Of a stretch of 64,000 nt of DNA, positions 36,068 through 45,140 are shown in pieces. A program made the position numbers and the translations under genes. Where the stretch lies: contig NZ_MPSZ01000003.1 of assembly GCF_001939065.1 (NCBI RefSeq), positions 62,001 through 126,000 on the forward strand, written 5' to 3'. The notes below the pieces were generated by a model. It was not told the origin of the DNA. It saw only the letters and a list, made by a program, of their open reading frames with translations, and did no database searches. The stretch comes from Exiguobacterium indicum HHS 31 (GTDB lineage Bacteria > Bacillota > Bacilli > Exiguobacteriales > Exiguobacteriaceae). Position 1 is the stretch's first letter. Each line of letters opens with the position of its first letter.

Positions 36068-37102
36068 TTGAAATGGATGAACCGATACGATCACGGTCAA
36101 AGAAAAAAAGAAGCGTTCTTGGTTCAAGCGTCTTGTTTTTTATTTTTGATCATTTTAGTAACTGGCGGTGCAGCATTCGCTTACGTCGCCAACAAGACTC
36201 TTCAAACGGCTAATGAGACAAAAGTCGACTTAGCACGTGGAGACAAGTCAGAAAAACGTGAAGCGGCAGTCGACTTGACGAAGGACCATTTCTCCGTCTT
36301 GCTTGTCGGAACGGATGAACGTCCCGGAGACACATCTTCTCGCGCTGATACGATGATCATCGCCACATTCAATAAAACAGATCAAACCGTAGACATGGTC
36401 AGCATCCCTCGAGATTCTCTCGTACAAATCCCTTCTGTCGGATATGAAGATAAAATCAACCATTCGTATGCTTATGGAGGAATTGATTCAACGATTGAGA
36501 CAGTCGAAACGTTGTTTGATATTCCTGTAGACTATTACGCCTCCATCAACTTTAATGGTGTCGTTGCTATCGTCGATGCGCTTGGCGGTATTGATGTCGA
36601 CGTCAAACTACCGATCGACACACTCGACTCTTCCGATAAACGAAACAGTATCAAACTCGAACCTGGTCAGCAGACACTCAATGGGGAAGAAGCGTTGGCC
36701 TACGCCAGAATGCGTTATGAAGACCCTGAGGGTGATATCGGACGTACAAAACGCCAGCAACAAATCGTACAAGCGATTATCGAACAGTCGACTTCCTTCG
36801 GTTCGATCACGAAACTCAATGACTTGATGGATGCTACAGGCGATAACTTCAAAACGAATATGTCACTAACGGAAGCCTTCCAGCTACAACCGTTCGTCAA
36901 ATCACTCGGATCCATTAATCGTATTGATTTAACGGGATCAGATACGAAAATCAATGGCGTCTATTACTATCAAATCGATCCACTTTCACTTGCCGAAGCT
37001 AAAACAACATTAAAAGAACAGCTCAATTTACCTGCTGATGACGCTACTGACATGACGACATCAGAAGAGGCGACGGATGATACGACGACTACGATCAACT
37101 GA
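36068..37102 (+). CDS. LytR-CpsA-Psr family ligase (YvhJ/TagV-like), apparent frameshift near the start
   Basis: LCP proteins attach teichoic acids and other glycopolymers to peptidoglycan. The protein has one membrane segment and an external LCP domain with VLLVGTDERPGDTSSRADTM near residue 75, SIPRDSLVQIP near 112, INHSYAYGG near 130 and EALAYARMRYEDP near 213. The open frame needs a TTG start at 36068 (3 bases after AAGGAG) or an ATG at 36077. An ATG at 36073, spaced 8 bases from AAGGAG, opens a different frame coding MDEPIRSRSKKKRSVLGSSV, a better basic LCP N-terminus. The frames meet in a T6 run (36136-36141) inside the membrane segment. Removing one T joins them. yvyE and tagO nearby match the Bacillus order. 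Confidence 0.87.
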   Translation: MKWMNRYDHGQRKKEAFLVQASCFLFLIILVTGGAAFAYVANKTLQTANETKVDLARGDKSEKREAAVDLTKDHFSVLLVGTDERPGDTSSRADTMIIATFNKTDQTVDMVSIPRDSLVQIPSVGYEDKINHSYAYGGIDSTIETVETLFDIPVDYYASINFNGVVAIVDALGGIDVDVKLPIDTLDSSDKRNSIKLEPGQQTLNGEEALAYARMRYEDPEGDIGRTKRQQQIVQAIIEQSTSFGSITKLNDLMDATGDNFKTNMSLTEAFQLQPFVKSLGSINRIDLTGSDTKINGVYYYQIDPLSLAEAKTTLKEQLNLPADDATDMTTSEEATDDTTTTIN

Positions 37103-37493
37103 TCATGCAGCTTTGCTAGAACTTCAACGTCTTGCTTATCGAGTCGAAGCGCGTCTACTGGAAACAGTAGACTTTCCACCTTTATCGGAAACGATCGATG
37201 ACATCGAAGCGGAGCAACCGAACGGGTTCGTTTATCTCTTGCATGATAGCGTAGTCGGTGCGATCACATATGTTGATGGAACGATCACGCGCCTCGTTGT
37301 GAATCCGGAATATTTTCGCCAAGGCATCGCCCAATCCTTACTGCACCACCTGCTTCAGCATGATCACGTGAAGCATGTCATGACAGGTGCGCGTAATCTT
37401 CCTGCCCTTACGCTCTACGCTCGTTTTGGCTTTACGGAAGTCCAACGTGAGTGGCGCCACGATATCGAACTTGTCTTTTTGACTCGAATTTAA
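37077..37493 (+). CDS. GNAT family N-acetyltransferase
   Basis: This single-domain GNAT protein of 138 residues has the acetyl-CoA signature in ITRLVVNPEYFRQGIAQSLL (RQGIA corresponds to Q/RxxGxG/A) and the C-terminal TLYARFGFTEVQREWRHDIE. The start overlaps the end of the LCP gene by 26 bases, so the genes are probably co-transcribed. AGAGG lies just before the ATG. The substrate is unknown. Confidence 0.87.
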   Translation: MIRRLRSTDHAALLELQRLAYRVEARLLETVDFPPLSETIDDIEAEQPNGFVYLLHDSVVGAITYVDGTITRLVVNPEYFRQGIAQSLLHHLLQHDHVKHVMTGARNLPALTLYARFGFTEVQREWRHDIELVFLTRI

Positions 37494-37510
37494 AGCTTCA
37501 TTAAGCGAAA

Positions 37511-37550
37511 ACAAAGAAGCAGCAGACGCCTGTCTGCTGCTTCTTTGTGC
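37511..37550. terminator. Bidirectional terminator between convergent genes
   Basis: AAGAAGCAGCAGAC pairs with GTCTGCTGCTTCTT around a short GC-rich loop. T-rich tracts (TTTGTG on plus, TTTGTTTTCG on minus) follow on both sides. Confidence 0.85.
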
Positions 37551-37553
37551 GGT

Positions 37554-38705
37554 TTAAAAGAATAGGAATCCGAGAACGGCTCCAATCAACACGATTCGTA
37601 ACGGCGACTGTTTATAAAAACGAAGTAAACAGAACAAACCGAAGGCAATCAAGAAATCAAGACCACTCTTGATGCTTGACGTAAAGATTGGATCATAAAG
37701 AGCGGCAAGCAAGATACCAACGACGGCAGCATTGACGCCAATCAAGATCCGACCGACCGATTGATTCTTCCGAATACGATCCCAGTACGGTAAAACACCG
37801 ATGACGAGTAGGAATCCTGGTAGGAAGATCGCGAGCGTCGCAAGAATTCCTCCAGAAACACCAGAAACGATCGTACCGAGATACGTCGCGAACGTAAAGA
37901 GTGGTCCTGGTACCGCTTGTGCAGCGGCGTAACCAGCAAGGAACGTATCCGTGTTCATCAATCCAGGTACGAGTGTCTGCTCAAGGAATGGCAAGACGAC
38001 ATGTCCGCCACCAAAGACGAGGGCACCGGCACTGTACATAATACTCGTCAGTTGGACGGTTCCCGTCGTTGCTTGAGCGAGAAACGGTGTGACGGCAAGT
38101 AAGACGAAGAATAAGACGAGTGCCGTGATGCTAAGTAGGCGTGGTACGCGAATCGACAAGGACCCACCCGTCTCCGTCTCTTCTTTAAACCAGAAGAACG
38201 CAAGAAGACCTGCGAGCAACAAGACACCGACTTGTGCCAGTGGATGTGCGATCAAGAGTACGCCTGCTAGCGCCAGTAGCATCAACGTCATCCGTTTGAC
38301 GCCTGTCGCAAGTTTCATTCCCATGCCAAGGACGGCGTCAGCAACGATTGCAACCGCAACGAGTTTCAAGCCATGAATGAATCCGGCTTCTGCGACATCG
38401 AACTGTGTCGCAAGAATCGCGAACAGAATCAAGGCGATACTCGACGGTAACGTAAAGCCGACGAAGGAAATGATCGCCCCTGCTACGCCTCCACGGATCA
38501 AACCGATTCCCATTCCGACCTGACTCGAAGCGGGACCCGGGAGGAATTGACAGAGCGCAACTAAGTCAGCATATGCTTTCTCATCAATCCATTTTTTCCG
38601 TTTGACATATTCTTCATAAAAATACCCGAGATGGGCGACCGGACCTCCGAACGACGTCAGTCCGAGCTTGAACGATACAAGAAAGATTTCAATTAAACGA
38701 TGCAT
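37554..38705 (-). CDS. chrA: Chromate transporter ChrA family protein
   Basis: This 383-residue polytopic protein contains the duplicated CHR domain. The N-terminal half shows GLTSFGGPVAHLGYF near residue 14 and CQFLPGPASSQVGM near 52. The C-terminal half shows the parallel VFGGGHVVLPFLEQ near 228 and AQAVPGPLFTFATYLG near 262. Long-chain ChrA proteins export chromate by CrO4 efflux, though the substrate is not proven by sequence. The ATG follows GGAGGTG. Confidence 0.92.
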   Translation of the reverse strand: MHRLIEIFLVSFKLGLTSFGGPVAHLGYFYEEYVKRKKWIDEKAYADLVALCQFLPGPASSQVGMGIGLIRGGVAGAIISFVGFTLPSSIALILFAILATQFDVAEAGFIHGLKLVAVAIVADAVLGMGMKLATGVKRMTLMLLALAGVLLIAHPLAQVGVLLLAGLLAFFWFKEETETGGSLSIRVPRLLSITALVLFFVLLAVTPFLAQATTGTVQLTSIMYSAGALVFGGGHVVLPFLEQTLVPGLMNTDTFLAGYAAAQAVPGPLFTFATYLGTIVSGVSGGILATLAIFLPGFLLVIGVLPYWDRIRKNQSVGRILIGVNAAVVGILLAALYDPIFTSSIKSGLDFLIAFGLFCLLRFYKQSPLRIVLIGAVLGFLFF

Positions 38706-38757
38706 GTTTCACCTCCATCCTTCATTCTACATAAAAGATGTTAAGTTCTTGTGAACT

Positions 38758-39864
38758 TCAACGATTTTTCTTTCCATAAGTCCCTTTTCGCCACAATTTC
38801 TCCATGGGACCTTGCGGATGAAACTGGAGATATCTGTTTGAAGCAACACCTTGTGCGATCAAAAGCAGGAAAACGAGTAACAGTCCTTGCCATAACGGTG
38901 TCGTTCCATGTTGTCCACTGAAGAAGACGAACACGGTAAAGACGACTGTATGCATCAAATAATTCGTCAATGCCATCCGTCCCAGTCCAGCAAACCATTG
39001 CATGCGTCCAGCACGAACGAGTAGCGCAACGGCACAAGCATAGGTGATCGCAAGCGTGCGTCCTGAGAGCCAGACGTAAAATAGATTGATGGATCCGTCT
39101 GGTACGTCAGCATGCGCCTGTATGATTCCTGCAAATGATGGAAGTGTCAGGAGTAAACTAATTCCAAGCGTCCACCACAGGAAACGATTCGTCGGTGGCG
39201 CTGTGCTGAAGCGTTCCATCAAATAGGCTCCAATCAAGAACAGGGATAAAATTTCTGGCCAAATGACACCAGAATTCATGAGGGCTTCCGGTAATTGAAC
39301 TGTCGCGTGATGTGATAAAAATCCGAGGAGATCGCGCGATGCGACGAACGACTGAAGTGTCTTATCTAGCTCGACGACGGGAGTGTCGCCCAATTGACGA
39401 GCCCCAAAGAAAATAAGTAGGTAGAGCAAAAGGGCATAGATTTGAAATGCTGCCGCAAACAAAAGCTTCGTGATCGGCTTTGTTTTTATAAATAACAATA
39501 AGATAAAACCGGTCAACGCATACGTATGTAAAATATCTCCCTGCCAAATACATAAGTGTAGTAGTCCAATGACGAGAAGAATCCCGAGACGTCGTGCAAA
39601 AATTGTCTTCGGTAATCCTTTTTGCTGCAAACGCTGGATGAACAGATAAAAACCTGCTCCAAACAAGACACTAAACAGCGTATAGAATTTTGTCTGGATG
39701 AAGAGGTCAAACACCAAACGAATCGCTTGATCGACGTCTCCCATCATCGCATTCGGTCGATCGCCAAGAAAACTTGGCATGTTGACAAATAGAATGCCAC
39801 ATAAAGCAAATCCCCTCAAAATATCCAAGTACTGAATGCGTTCATTTTTATTTATTTCTTGCAT
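38758..39864 (-). CDS. DUF418 membrane protein (YeiB/YxaH-like)
   Basis: This 368-residue protein has about nine hydrophobic segments. The start IQYLDILRGFALCGILFVNM and the later GAGFYLFIQRL are typical of the DUF1624/DUF418 family. GRMALTNYLMHTVVFTVFVF and a basic tail complete the C-terminal DUF418 domain. The function is unknown; relatives look like acyltransferase-type membrane proteins. The ATG at 39864 follows AAGGGAG; a longer start at 39894 has no site. Confidence 0.87.
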   Translation of the reverse strand: MQEINKNERIQYLDILRGFALCGILFVNMPSFLGDRPNAMMGDVDQAIRLVFDLFIQTKFYTLFSVLFGAGFYLFIQRLQQKGLPKTIFARRLGILLVIGLLHLCIWQGDILHTYALTGFILLLFIKTKPITKLLFAAAFQIYALLLYLLIFFGARQLGDTPVVELDKTLQSFVASRDLLGFLSHHATVQLPEALMNSGVIWPEILSLFLIGAYLMERFSTAPPTNRFLWWTLGISLLLTLPSFAGIIQAHADVPDGSINLFYVWLSGRTLAITYACAVALLVRAGRMQWFAGLGRMALTNYLMHTVVFTVFVFFSGQHGTTPLWQGLLLVFLLLIAQGVASNRYLQFHPQGPMEKLWRKGTYGKKNR

Positions 39865-39883
39865 TTTCTCATCTCCCTTAAAA

Positions 39884-39916
39884 AAAGACCGCACATTGAG
39901 ATGAGCGATCTTTTTA
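39884..39916 (-). terminator. Terminator after tagO
   Basis: AAAAAGATCGC and GCGGTCTTTTT arms (one G-T pair) flank a 13-base loop, with a T run on the minus strand. Moderate stem. Confidence 0.7.
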
Positions 39917-39918
39917 AA

Positions 39919-40962
39919 TCATTTCGTTGTAAGACGTTCTAATAGTTTGAGAATCGGTCGATATTTATCCCCTAACAAACCCAATGATTCGACTAAAATA
40001 TCTAGTACGATCAATAAGATAACGAGAGAAATAAAAGCACCGAGCGAATTCGTTTGCGAAAAGAGGATTGCCGTCATTCCGAACACACCACAAAGTCCAT
40101 AAATCACTAAAACGGCTTGTCTCATCGTAAATCCTAAATCGAGTAAGCGGTGATGCAAGTGCTCTTTATCGGGTGCGAACGGCGGTCTCCCTTGTAACAT
40201 ACGACGCACGATAGCGAACAGCGTGTCTGAAATCGGAATCCCGAGCAAAATGACTGGTACAGCAAGTGAGAATAAAGTTACATTTTTGAATCCAAGTAGG
40301 GAAAGTACGGCCAGCATATATCCAAGATACAGCGAACCCGTGTCTCCCATGAAAATTTTTGCCGGATAAAAATTATGAAACAGAAAACCGAGCGTACTCA
40401 TAAGCAAGAGGATCGCAACGATCGTCACGTAGACGTTCCCTTGAATCACAGCTAAACTAATTAGCGTCAACAAGACGATACTCGATACGCCAGCAGCTAG
40501 TCCGTCTAAACCATCAATCAAATTGACGGCATTCGTGATACCGATGACCCACAAGAAGGTCAGTGGCACACTCCACCACCCGAGATACAGCTGTTGATCA
40601 AACGGCAAATTGATGAACTCGATTCGAATCCCACCATTTAAAACAATGACTGCCGCTACGATCTGTCCCATTAACTTCAGCCTAGCATTCAGTTGAAAAC
40701 GATCATCCAACATACCGGTCATGATGATCACGAAACTACCGACTAATATATGAGTCGCATATGGACTCGATGGTTGTAAGATAAAGTATCCGATCATGAA
40801 TGAGATATAAATCGCAAGCCCACCTAGACGTGGCATGATTCGAACATGTACTTTTCGTGCATCCGGACTATCCACCGCGCCCACTGCAATGGCAAAACGT
40901 TTGACAACGGGGGTAATCAGCAATGCAGCGATGAAACAGACAATGGACGCTGTCCATAACAT
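39919..40962 (-). CDS. tagO: Undecaprenyl-phosphate GlcNAc-1-phosphate transferase (TagO/WecA type)
   Basis: TagO starts wall teichoic acid synthesis by moving GlcNAc-1-P from UDP-GlcNAc to undecaprenyl phosphate. The 347-residue protein has about ten membrane helices. Family motifs are DSPDARKVHVRIMPRLGGLA near residue 37, GMLDDRFQLNARLKLMGQIV near 83, NAVNLIDGLDGLAAGVSS near 145 and KIFMGDTGSLYLGYML near 205, with the basic loop PFAPDKEHLHHRLLDLGF near 260. yvyE-LCP-tagO order supports it. Confidence 0.93.
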   Translation of the reverse strand: MLWTASIVCFIAALLITPVVKRFAIAVGAVDSPDARKVHVRIMPRLGGLAIYISFMIGYFILQPSSPYATHILVGSFVIIMTGMLDDRFQLNARLKLMGQIVAAVIVLNGGIRIEFINLPFDQQLYLGWWSVPLTFLWVIGITNAVNLIDGLDGLAAGVSSIVLLTLISLAVIQGNVYVTIVAILLLMSTLGFLFHNFYPAKIFMGDTGSLYLGYMLAVLSLLGFKNVTLFSLAVPVILLGIPISDTLFAIVRRMLQGRPPFAPDKEHLHHRLLDLGFTMRQAVLVIYGLCGVFGMTAILFSQTNSLGAFISLVILLIVLDILVESLGLLGDKYRPILKLLERLTTK

Positions 40963-41047
40963 AATAACATCACGCTCCTGCGCGAATTATACCACATTCT
41001 TCTTCCAAAAATCGTTCGTTCCCATTCTGTAAACAAAAAGCATAGGC

Positions 41048-41857
41048 TTATGCTTGTGCGACTCGGAATTGCAACACGTCTTGGTCTTGCCACTCCGTCA
41101 CGTCTAAGACGACTTTGATTGCAAGGGTCGTTTTAGCTTCGATTGGGGACGTTAACGCTACCTGCAATGTCTGCAAGATTTGTTCCCCGTTCATAAGTTG
41201 TAACGGAAGCGTTCCGAGTTGAATCGCCTGTTCATATCCGTTTCGAATCAAAAACAATCCTGTCATCCTATTTTCGTTCTTCTCGTTCCAAACATTCATG
41301 ACATTGACTTCTTCATTCTTCAACGTCGGGGTTGAATAGAATGTCTGACGTACACGTCGCGCTTCAGCATCAAGGAAGTCCGATGGAATCTCGAGATCAT
41401 GCGTCTCTTCTAAACTAAATAAGAGACGAATCTTTTCCGGGAAATTTTCTTCATCCGTTAAGAAAAGTTCTTCCTCGGAAAAATCAAGCCAACATGGCAT
41501 ACTACTCATCGGTACGAACTCCGGAATATCTTCCGTCGTCAAAACCTTTCTGCCAATCAGACGATTGGCTTCGTCTAACACGAGTAATGGAAGACCATCT
41601 ACATGAAAACTATTTTCTAATGTATTTCGAAACAACGCGACGATTGAAATCGGCGAGGAGGATAGGTCCACTTGCAGCGCTTCGACGGACAGTTGATTTA
41701 ACTCCAAGTCTGGCAATTGATTAGCATGGTAACGGAAAAGATATTCATCTTCTTTCTCGATCAACATATCTTCTGTAAAAATCAATCGAGGCTTATACAG
41801 TCCTGTATTTTCTGGTGTCTCTGCTTCTAAAATGATTTGTTTTCTGCGATTAAACAT
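41048..41857 (-). CDS. slaP: Accessory Sec system S-layer assembly protein SlaP
   Basis: SlaP works with SecA2 in S-layer protein export in Bacillus anthracis. This 269-residue cytoplasmic protein has no signal peptide. It starts MFNRRKQIILEAETPENTGL and has Asn/Glu-rich, beta-heavy repeats resembling the family (for example LPLQLMNGEQILQTLQVALT near 225). The start overlaps the end of secA2 by 8 bases, which supports a functional pair. The identity rests on similarity I recognise plus position; motif evidence alone is modest. Confidence 0.8.
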   Translation of the reverse strand: MFNRRKQIILEAETPENTGLYKPRLIFTEDMLIEKEDEYLFRYHANQLPDLELNQLSVEALQVDLSSSPISIVALFRNTLENSFHVDGLPLLVLDEANRLIGRKVLTTEDIPEFVPMSSMPCWLDFSEEELFLTDEENFPEKIRLLFSLEETHDLEIPSDFLDAEARRVRQTFYSTPTLKNEEVNVMNVWNEKNENRMTGLFLIRNGYEQAIQLGTLPLQLMNGEQILQTLQVALTSPIEAKTTLAIKVVLDVTEWQDQDVLQFRVAQA

Positions 41858-44225
41858 CTAACTCCATCTCCTCGATTTCTTCATCTAGCATGATATATTC
41901 GGACAATCGTTGTAAGACATAGGCAACGGGATACTCGATTTCAGCAATCGTGTAGTTAAAGATTTCAAAGCCTTCCTTTTCGTACATCCGAACAGGCTGT
42001 TCCTGACCGTAACTCCGAAGATGAATACCTTCTTTTAGCGTATTCATCGTCGTCAAATGTTCCGTCCAGTGCTCTTCGATCGATGCCAATAGCTGATCTC
42101 GGATCAGCTCGTCTACTGCAGGATTCTTTAGTTCCTCTATCCATTTTTCACGACGAGCGGAAACAATGTTCACATAATACGCTTTGACCTCTTCCGGCTG
42201 TTCTAAATCATCTGGAAGTGGTACTTCGTCGTTTAGTAATTCGTCCATCGCGAACTGGAACTCTTCCTTTGGCCACTCTTCCGGTACGAGTTCTGCAGAA
42301 AGATAACGATCCACGATACGTTCGATCGTCCGCTCGACCATTGGTAGTACCATATCTTGAATGTCTTCTGCATCTAGTACTTGGTTACGGATCGCATAGA
42401 TGACAAGACGGTGCTGATGAAGGACGTCATCGAGTTTAACAAGTTCCTCTCGAATCGAATAACCTGTCCCCTCGCATGTTTCTTGCGCATAGCTCAATAA
42501 TGCTTGTGCTTCTTTTAACGTAACCGGTTCATGCTGACTCGTCTTCACTTTTTTCAAGACTTTCTCCAGTCGATCCTTTGCAAAACGCCGGACGAGGTCA
42601 TCTTCGAGTGATACGATGAATTGACTTTTACCTGGATCTCCTTGACGTCCTGAACGTCCTCTTAGCTGGTTATCAATCCGAACCGACTCATGACGCTCGG
42701 TACCGATGACAAACAACCCACCTGCTTCTTTCGCAATCTCATCCAACGTAATATCTGTCCCTCGTCCTGCCATGTTCGTCGCGATCGTGATGCGTCCGTG
42801 TTGTCCGGCTTCACGAATGATGTCAGTTTCTTGGTCGACCGTCTTTGCATTCAGGATTTGGTACGGTAACTGATGTGTATCTAAAGCTTCAGCTACGGCA
42901 AATGATTGTTCGATGGACGTCGTTCCGATCAATACGGGTTGCCTTCTTGCATGTGCTTCCTTCGTCGCACACGCCACAGCTTCATATTTCTCCTCTTTCG
43001 TTGCGTAAATGATGTCAGAAGAATCTTCACGGAGTTTCGGGCGATTGGTCGGGACTTGTACGACATCCATTCCGTATGTCTTTAGAAGCTCTTGTCGTGA
43101 AGTTTGTGCCGTACCTGTCATGCCTGAAACAAGCTCGTACATCCGGAAATAATGTTGAATCGTAACTTGGGCCGTCGTTTTATTTTCTTCCGTAATGTCA
43201 ATGCCTTCTTTTGCTTCAATGGCTTGATGGAGCCCATCCGACAAACTTCGTCCTTCCATGATGCGTCCTGTAAATAAATCAACCAACTCGATTTTCCCAT
43301 CTTTTACGATGTAATCAACGTCTCGTTTCATGACGATGTGAGCACGCAAGGCTTGAACCATGTAATGATAAAGTACTTGATGCTCAGCTGCGAAGAGATT
43401 ATCGATGGCGAAGTTCTCTTCGATGATCGAAATTCCTTTATCCGTAAGCGAAACTGCTTTGATCTCTTCGTCGTATTCGTATGCATCCGTAGGAAACTTT
43501 GATACGATCAGCTTCGCGACGGTTTGTAATCCTTCGTGCACCGAGCCCTTACCTGCCATGATGAGTGGTGTTTTCGCTTCGTCGATTAAAATACTATCGA
43601 CTTCATCGATGATGGCAAAATGATGTTTTCGTTGTACACGGTCTTCCTTCCGATTGACGAGATGATCTCGCAAGTAGTCGAAGCCAAATTCTGTACCGAC
43701 TCCATATGTAATATCTGCGCCATAGGCCGCACGTTTCTCATCAGGTGACAGATCAGGAACATTTAGTCCGACTGTTAAACCAAGAAAACGGTGAATTTCT
43801 CCGATCTGATCCACGTCTCGTCGTGCCAAGTAGTCATTGACGGTGATGACATGAACCCCTTTACCACTTAAGGCTTTTGTAAAACTCGGTAACGACGCGA
43901 CTAATGTTTTTCCTTCCCCCGTCGCCATTTCTGCGATATGACCGTCTAGTAACGCAAGACCACCAATCAATTGAACATCGTAATGACGCATGCCTAACGT
44001 ACGAACACTTGCCTCTCGGACAAGAGCAAATGCCTCCGTCTTCAGTTGATCAATCGTCTCACCGGCTTCGATGCGTTCCTTTAGGTGGATTGTTTGATTT
44101 TTTAATTCATCATCCGTCATCGCTTGATAACGACTTTCTAACGCATTGATTTCTTTTACGATTTTCATATAGTTCTTCAGTCGCTTAGACTGTTCGTTGA
44201 ATGTATTTTTTACGAGTTGAAGCAC
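41850..44225 (-). CDS. secA2: Accessory preprotein translocase ATPase SecA2
   Basis: This 791-residue SecA-like ATPase has the DEAD motor motifs EMATGEGKTLVASLP (Walker A), DEVDSILIDEAKTPLI (Walker B) and TNMAGRGTDI, plus QLRGRSGRQGDPG. It lacks the C-terminal Cys-rich zinc/SecB-binding tail of canonical SecA, as expected for SecA2. I chose the GTG at 44225 (protein MLQLVKNTFNEQ) because AGGAGA lies 7 bases upstream. The longer ATG at 44279 has no ribosome-binding site. It is co-transcribed with slaP. The exported substrates are probably surface proteins. Confidence 0.9.
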   Translation of the reverse strand: MLQLVKNTFNEQSKRLKNYMKIVKEINALESRYQAMTDDELKNQTIHLKERIEAGETIDQLKTEAFALVREASVRTLGMRHYDVQLIGGLALLDGHIAEMATGEGKTLVASLPSFTKALSGKGVHVITVNDYLARRDVDQIGEIHRFLGLTVGLNVPDLSPDEKRAAYGADITYGVGTEFGFDYLRDHLVNRKEDRVQRKHHFAIIDEVDSILIDEAKTPLIMAGKGSVHEGLQTVAKLIVSKFPTDAYEYDEEIKAVSLTDKGISIIEENFAIDNLFAAEHQVLYHYMVQALRAHIVMKRDVDYIVKDGKIELVDLFTGRIMEGRSLSDGLHQAIEAKEGIDITEENKTTAQVTIQHYFRMYELVSGMTGTAQTSRQELLKTYGMDVVQVPTNRPKLREDSSDIIYATKEEKYEAVACATKEAHARRQPVLIGTTSIEQSFAVAEALDTHQLPYQILNAKTVDQETDIIREAGQHGRITIATNMAGRGTDITLDEIAKEAGGLFVIGTERHESVRIDNQLRGRSGRQGDPGKSQFIVSLEDDLVRRFAKDRLEKVLKKVKTSQHEPVTLKEAQALLSYAQETCEGTGYSIREELVKLDDVLHQHRLVIYAIRNQVLDAEDIQDMVLPMVERTIERIVDRYLSAELVPEEWPKEEFQFAMDELLNDEVPLPDDLEQPEEVKAYYVNIVSARREKWIEELKNPAVDELIRDQLLASIEEHWTEHLTTMNTLKEGIHLRSYGQEQPVRMYEKEGFEIFNYTIAEIEYPVAYVLQRLSEYIMLDEEIEEMELDV

Positions 44226-44390
44226 TGTTTTTCTCCTCTCCCCACGTCCACGTGACGTCAGGTCCGACAATTTTTTCATCTACGTATCCATTATATCAGT
44301 TAAAAAATGGAACAGAAGAGATAAAAACCATTTTTAAGAAAATCATTTACTTATTTTAAAAATAAATCTTTATTTTGGAATTCATTCAAC

Positions 44391-44430
44391 AAAAAAAACG
44401 CCTTTCTTTAAAAAAGAAACGACGTTTTTT
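44391..44430 (-). terminator. Terminator after the small winged-helix-like gene
   Basis: AAAAAACG..GTTTCTTT arms pair with AAAGAAA..CGTTTTTT, followed by more T on the minus strand, just after the stop codon. Confidence 0.8.
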
Positions 44431-44437
44431 GAAAAAA

Positions 44438-44839
44438 CTACATAAAAATCGGAACTTCTGCCGATGAATCATATGTATAGATTCCACGACCCACTTTTTG
44501 AATCGCCGGGTTTGCCTGTTCAACTTTTGCCATGAGCTGATAAATGTTACTGATTTGGTGACGATAACGAAGTTCGAGTTCCATCTGAATATCTCGTGCT
44601 GACATCGACTCGCGTTCGCGCATCAAATCACTGATTTGGTGTACGTAAACTTCCAGTGGATACCGCTGATTCACTCTTCGTTGTTTCAATGGACGCTCTA
44701 GTGCAACAGAAACTTCCTGTGCATGATCTTGATTCGTTCGACTTAATTCAGCTACTAAGTACTCTGCTCTTCGTTGAAGACGACGATATTCTTCTTCGAT
44801 TTCCATCAGCTCTCTGTAAATATGTTCATTCGGATCCAT
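44438..44839 (-). CDS. Small DNA-binding-like protein (Rok-type winged helix suspected)
   Basis: This 133-residue protein has an N-terminal helical or coiled-coil part (about 4-60, MDPNEHIYRELMEIEEEYRR) and a basic linker (LKQRRVNQR). The C-terminal part (DIQMELELRYRHQISNIYQL ... IQKVGRGIYTYD) resembles a winged helix like that of the repressor Rok. The resemblance is a pattern judgement only. The ATG at 44839 follows AAGG; longer starts are in promoter DNA. It lies in a markedly AT-rich stretch, divergent from the amidase, and may bind the repeats between them. Confidence 0.7.
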   Translation of the reverse strand: MDPNEHIYRELMEIEEEYRRLQRRAEYLVAELSRTNQDHAQEVSVALERPLKQRRVNQRYPLEVYVHQISDLMRERESMSARDIQMELELRYRHQISNIYQLMAKVEQANPAIQKVGRGIYTYDSSAEVPIFM

Positions 44840-45140
44840 ACTTTTTACCTTCTTTCTTGTATTGATGACACAATAATATTTCAATTATGTTTCAATTGTA
44901 TGTTTTTTGAAATAATATTACCATTTATTTACCTTTTTGTTATATGATTTCTATGTTATTTTAATTTTTTTGTAATATTGGCAATTTTTTATCTGTTGCT
45001 GATTTCCATTTTTATCTTAACAGAAAGGAGCGAACCTAGAACATAAAATTATTGTTTTTAATATATAATTTTAAATCTTTCTTCATTTTGTCATTTTTAT
45101 ATCCTGTTTTACAATACTAAATTTAAAAGGAGAGCACACT
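44840..45140. promoter_or_regulatory. AT-rich divergent region with 11-bp repeats and an amidase promoter
   Basis: There is no gene in this 300-base, strongly AT-rich stretch. TTTCAATT occurs twice at an 11-bp period (44879 and 44890). An inverted copy, TTGAAATAATATT, lies at about 44907-44919 and mirrors AATATTTCAA at 44875-44884. Such repeats suit autoregulation by the small DNA-binding-like protein. The amidase promoter is TTGTCA (45088-45093), 16 bases and TACAAT (45110-45115). AAAGGAG precedes its ATG. Confidence 0.6.
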
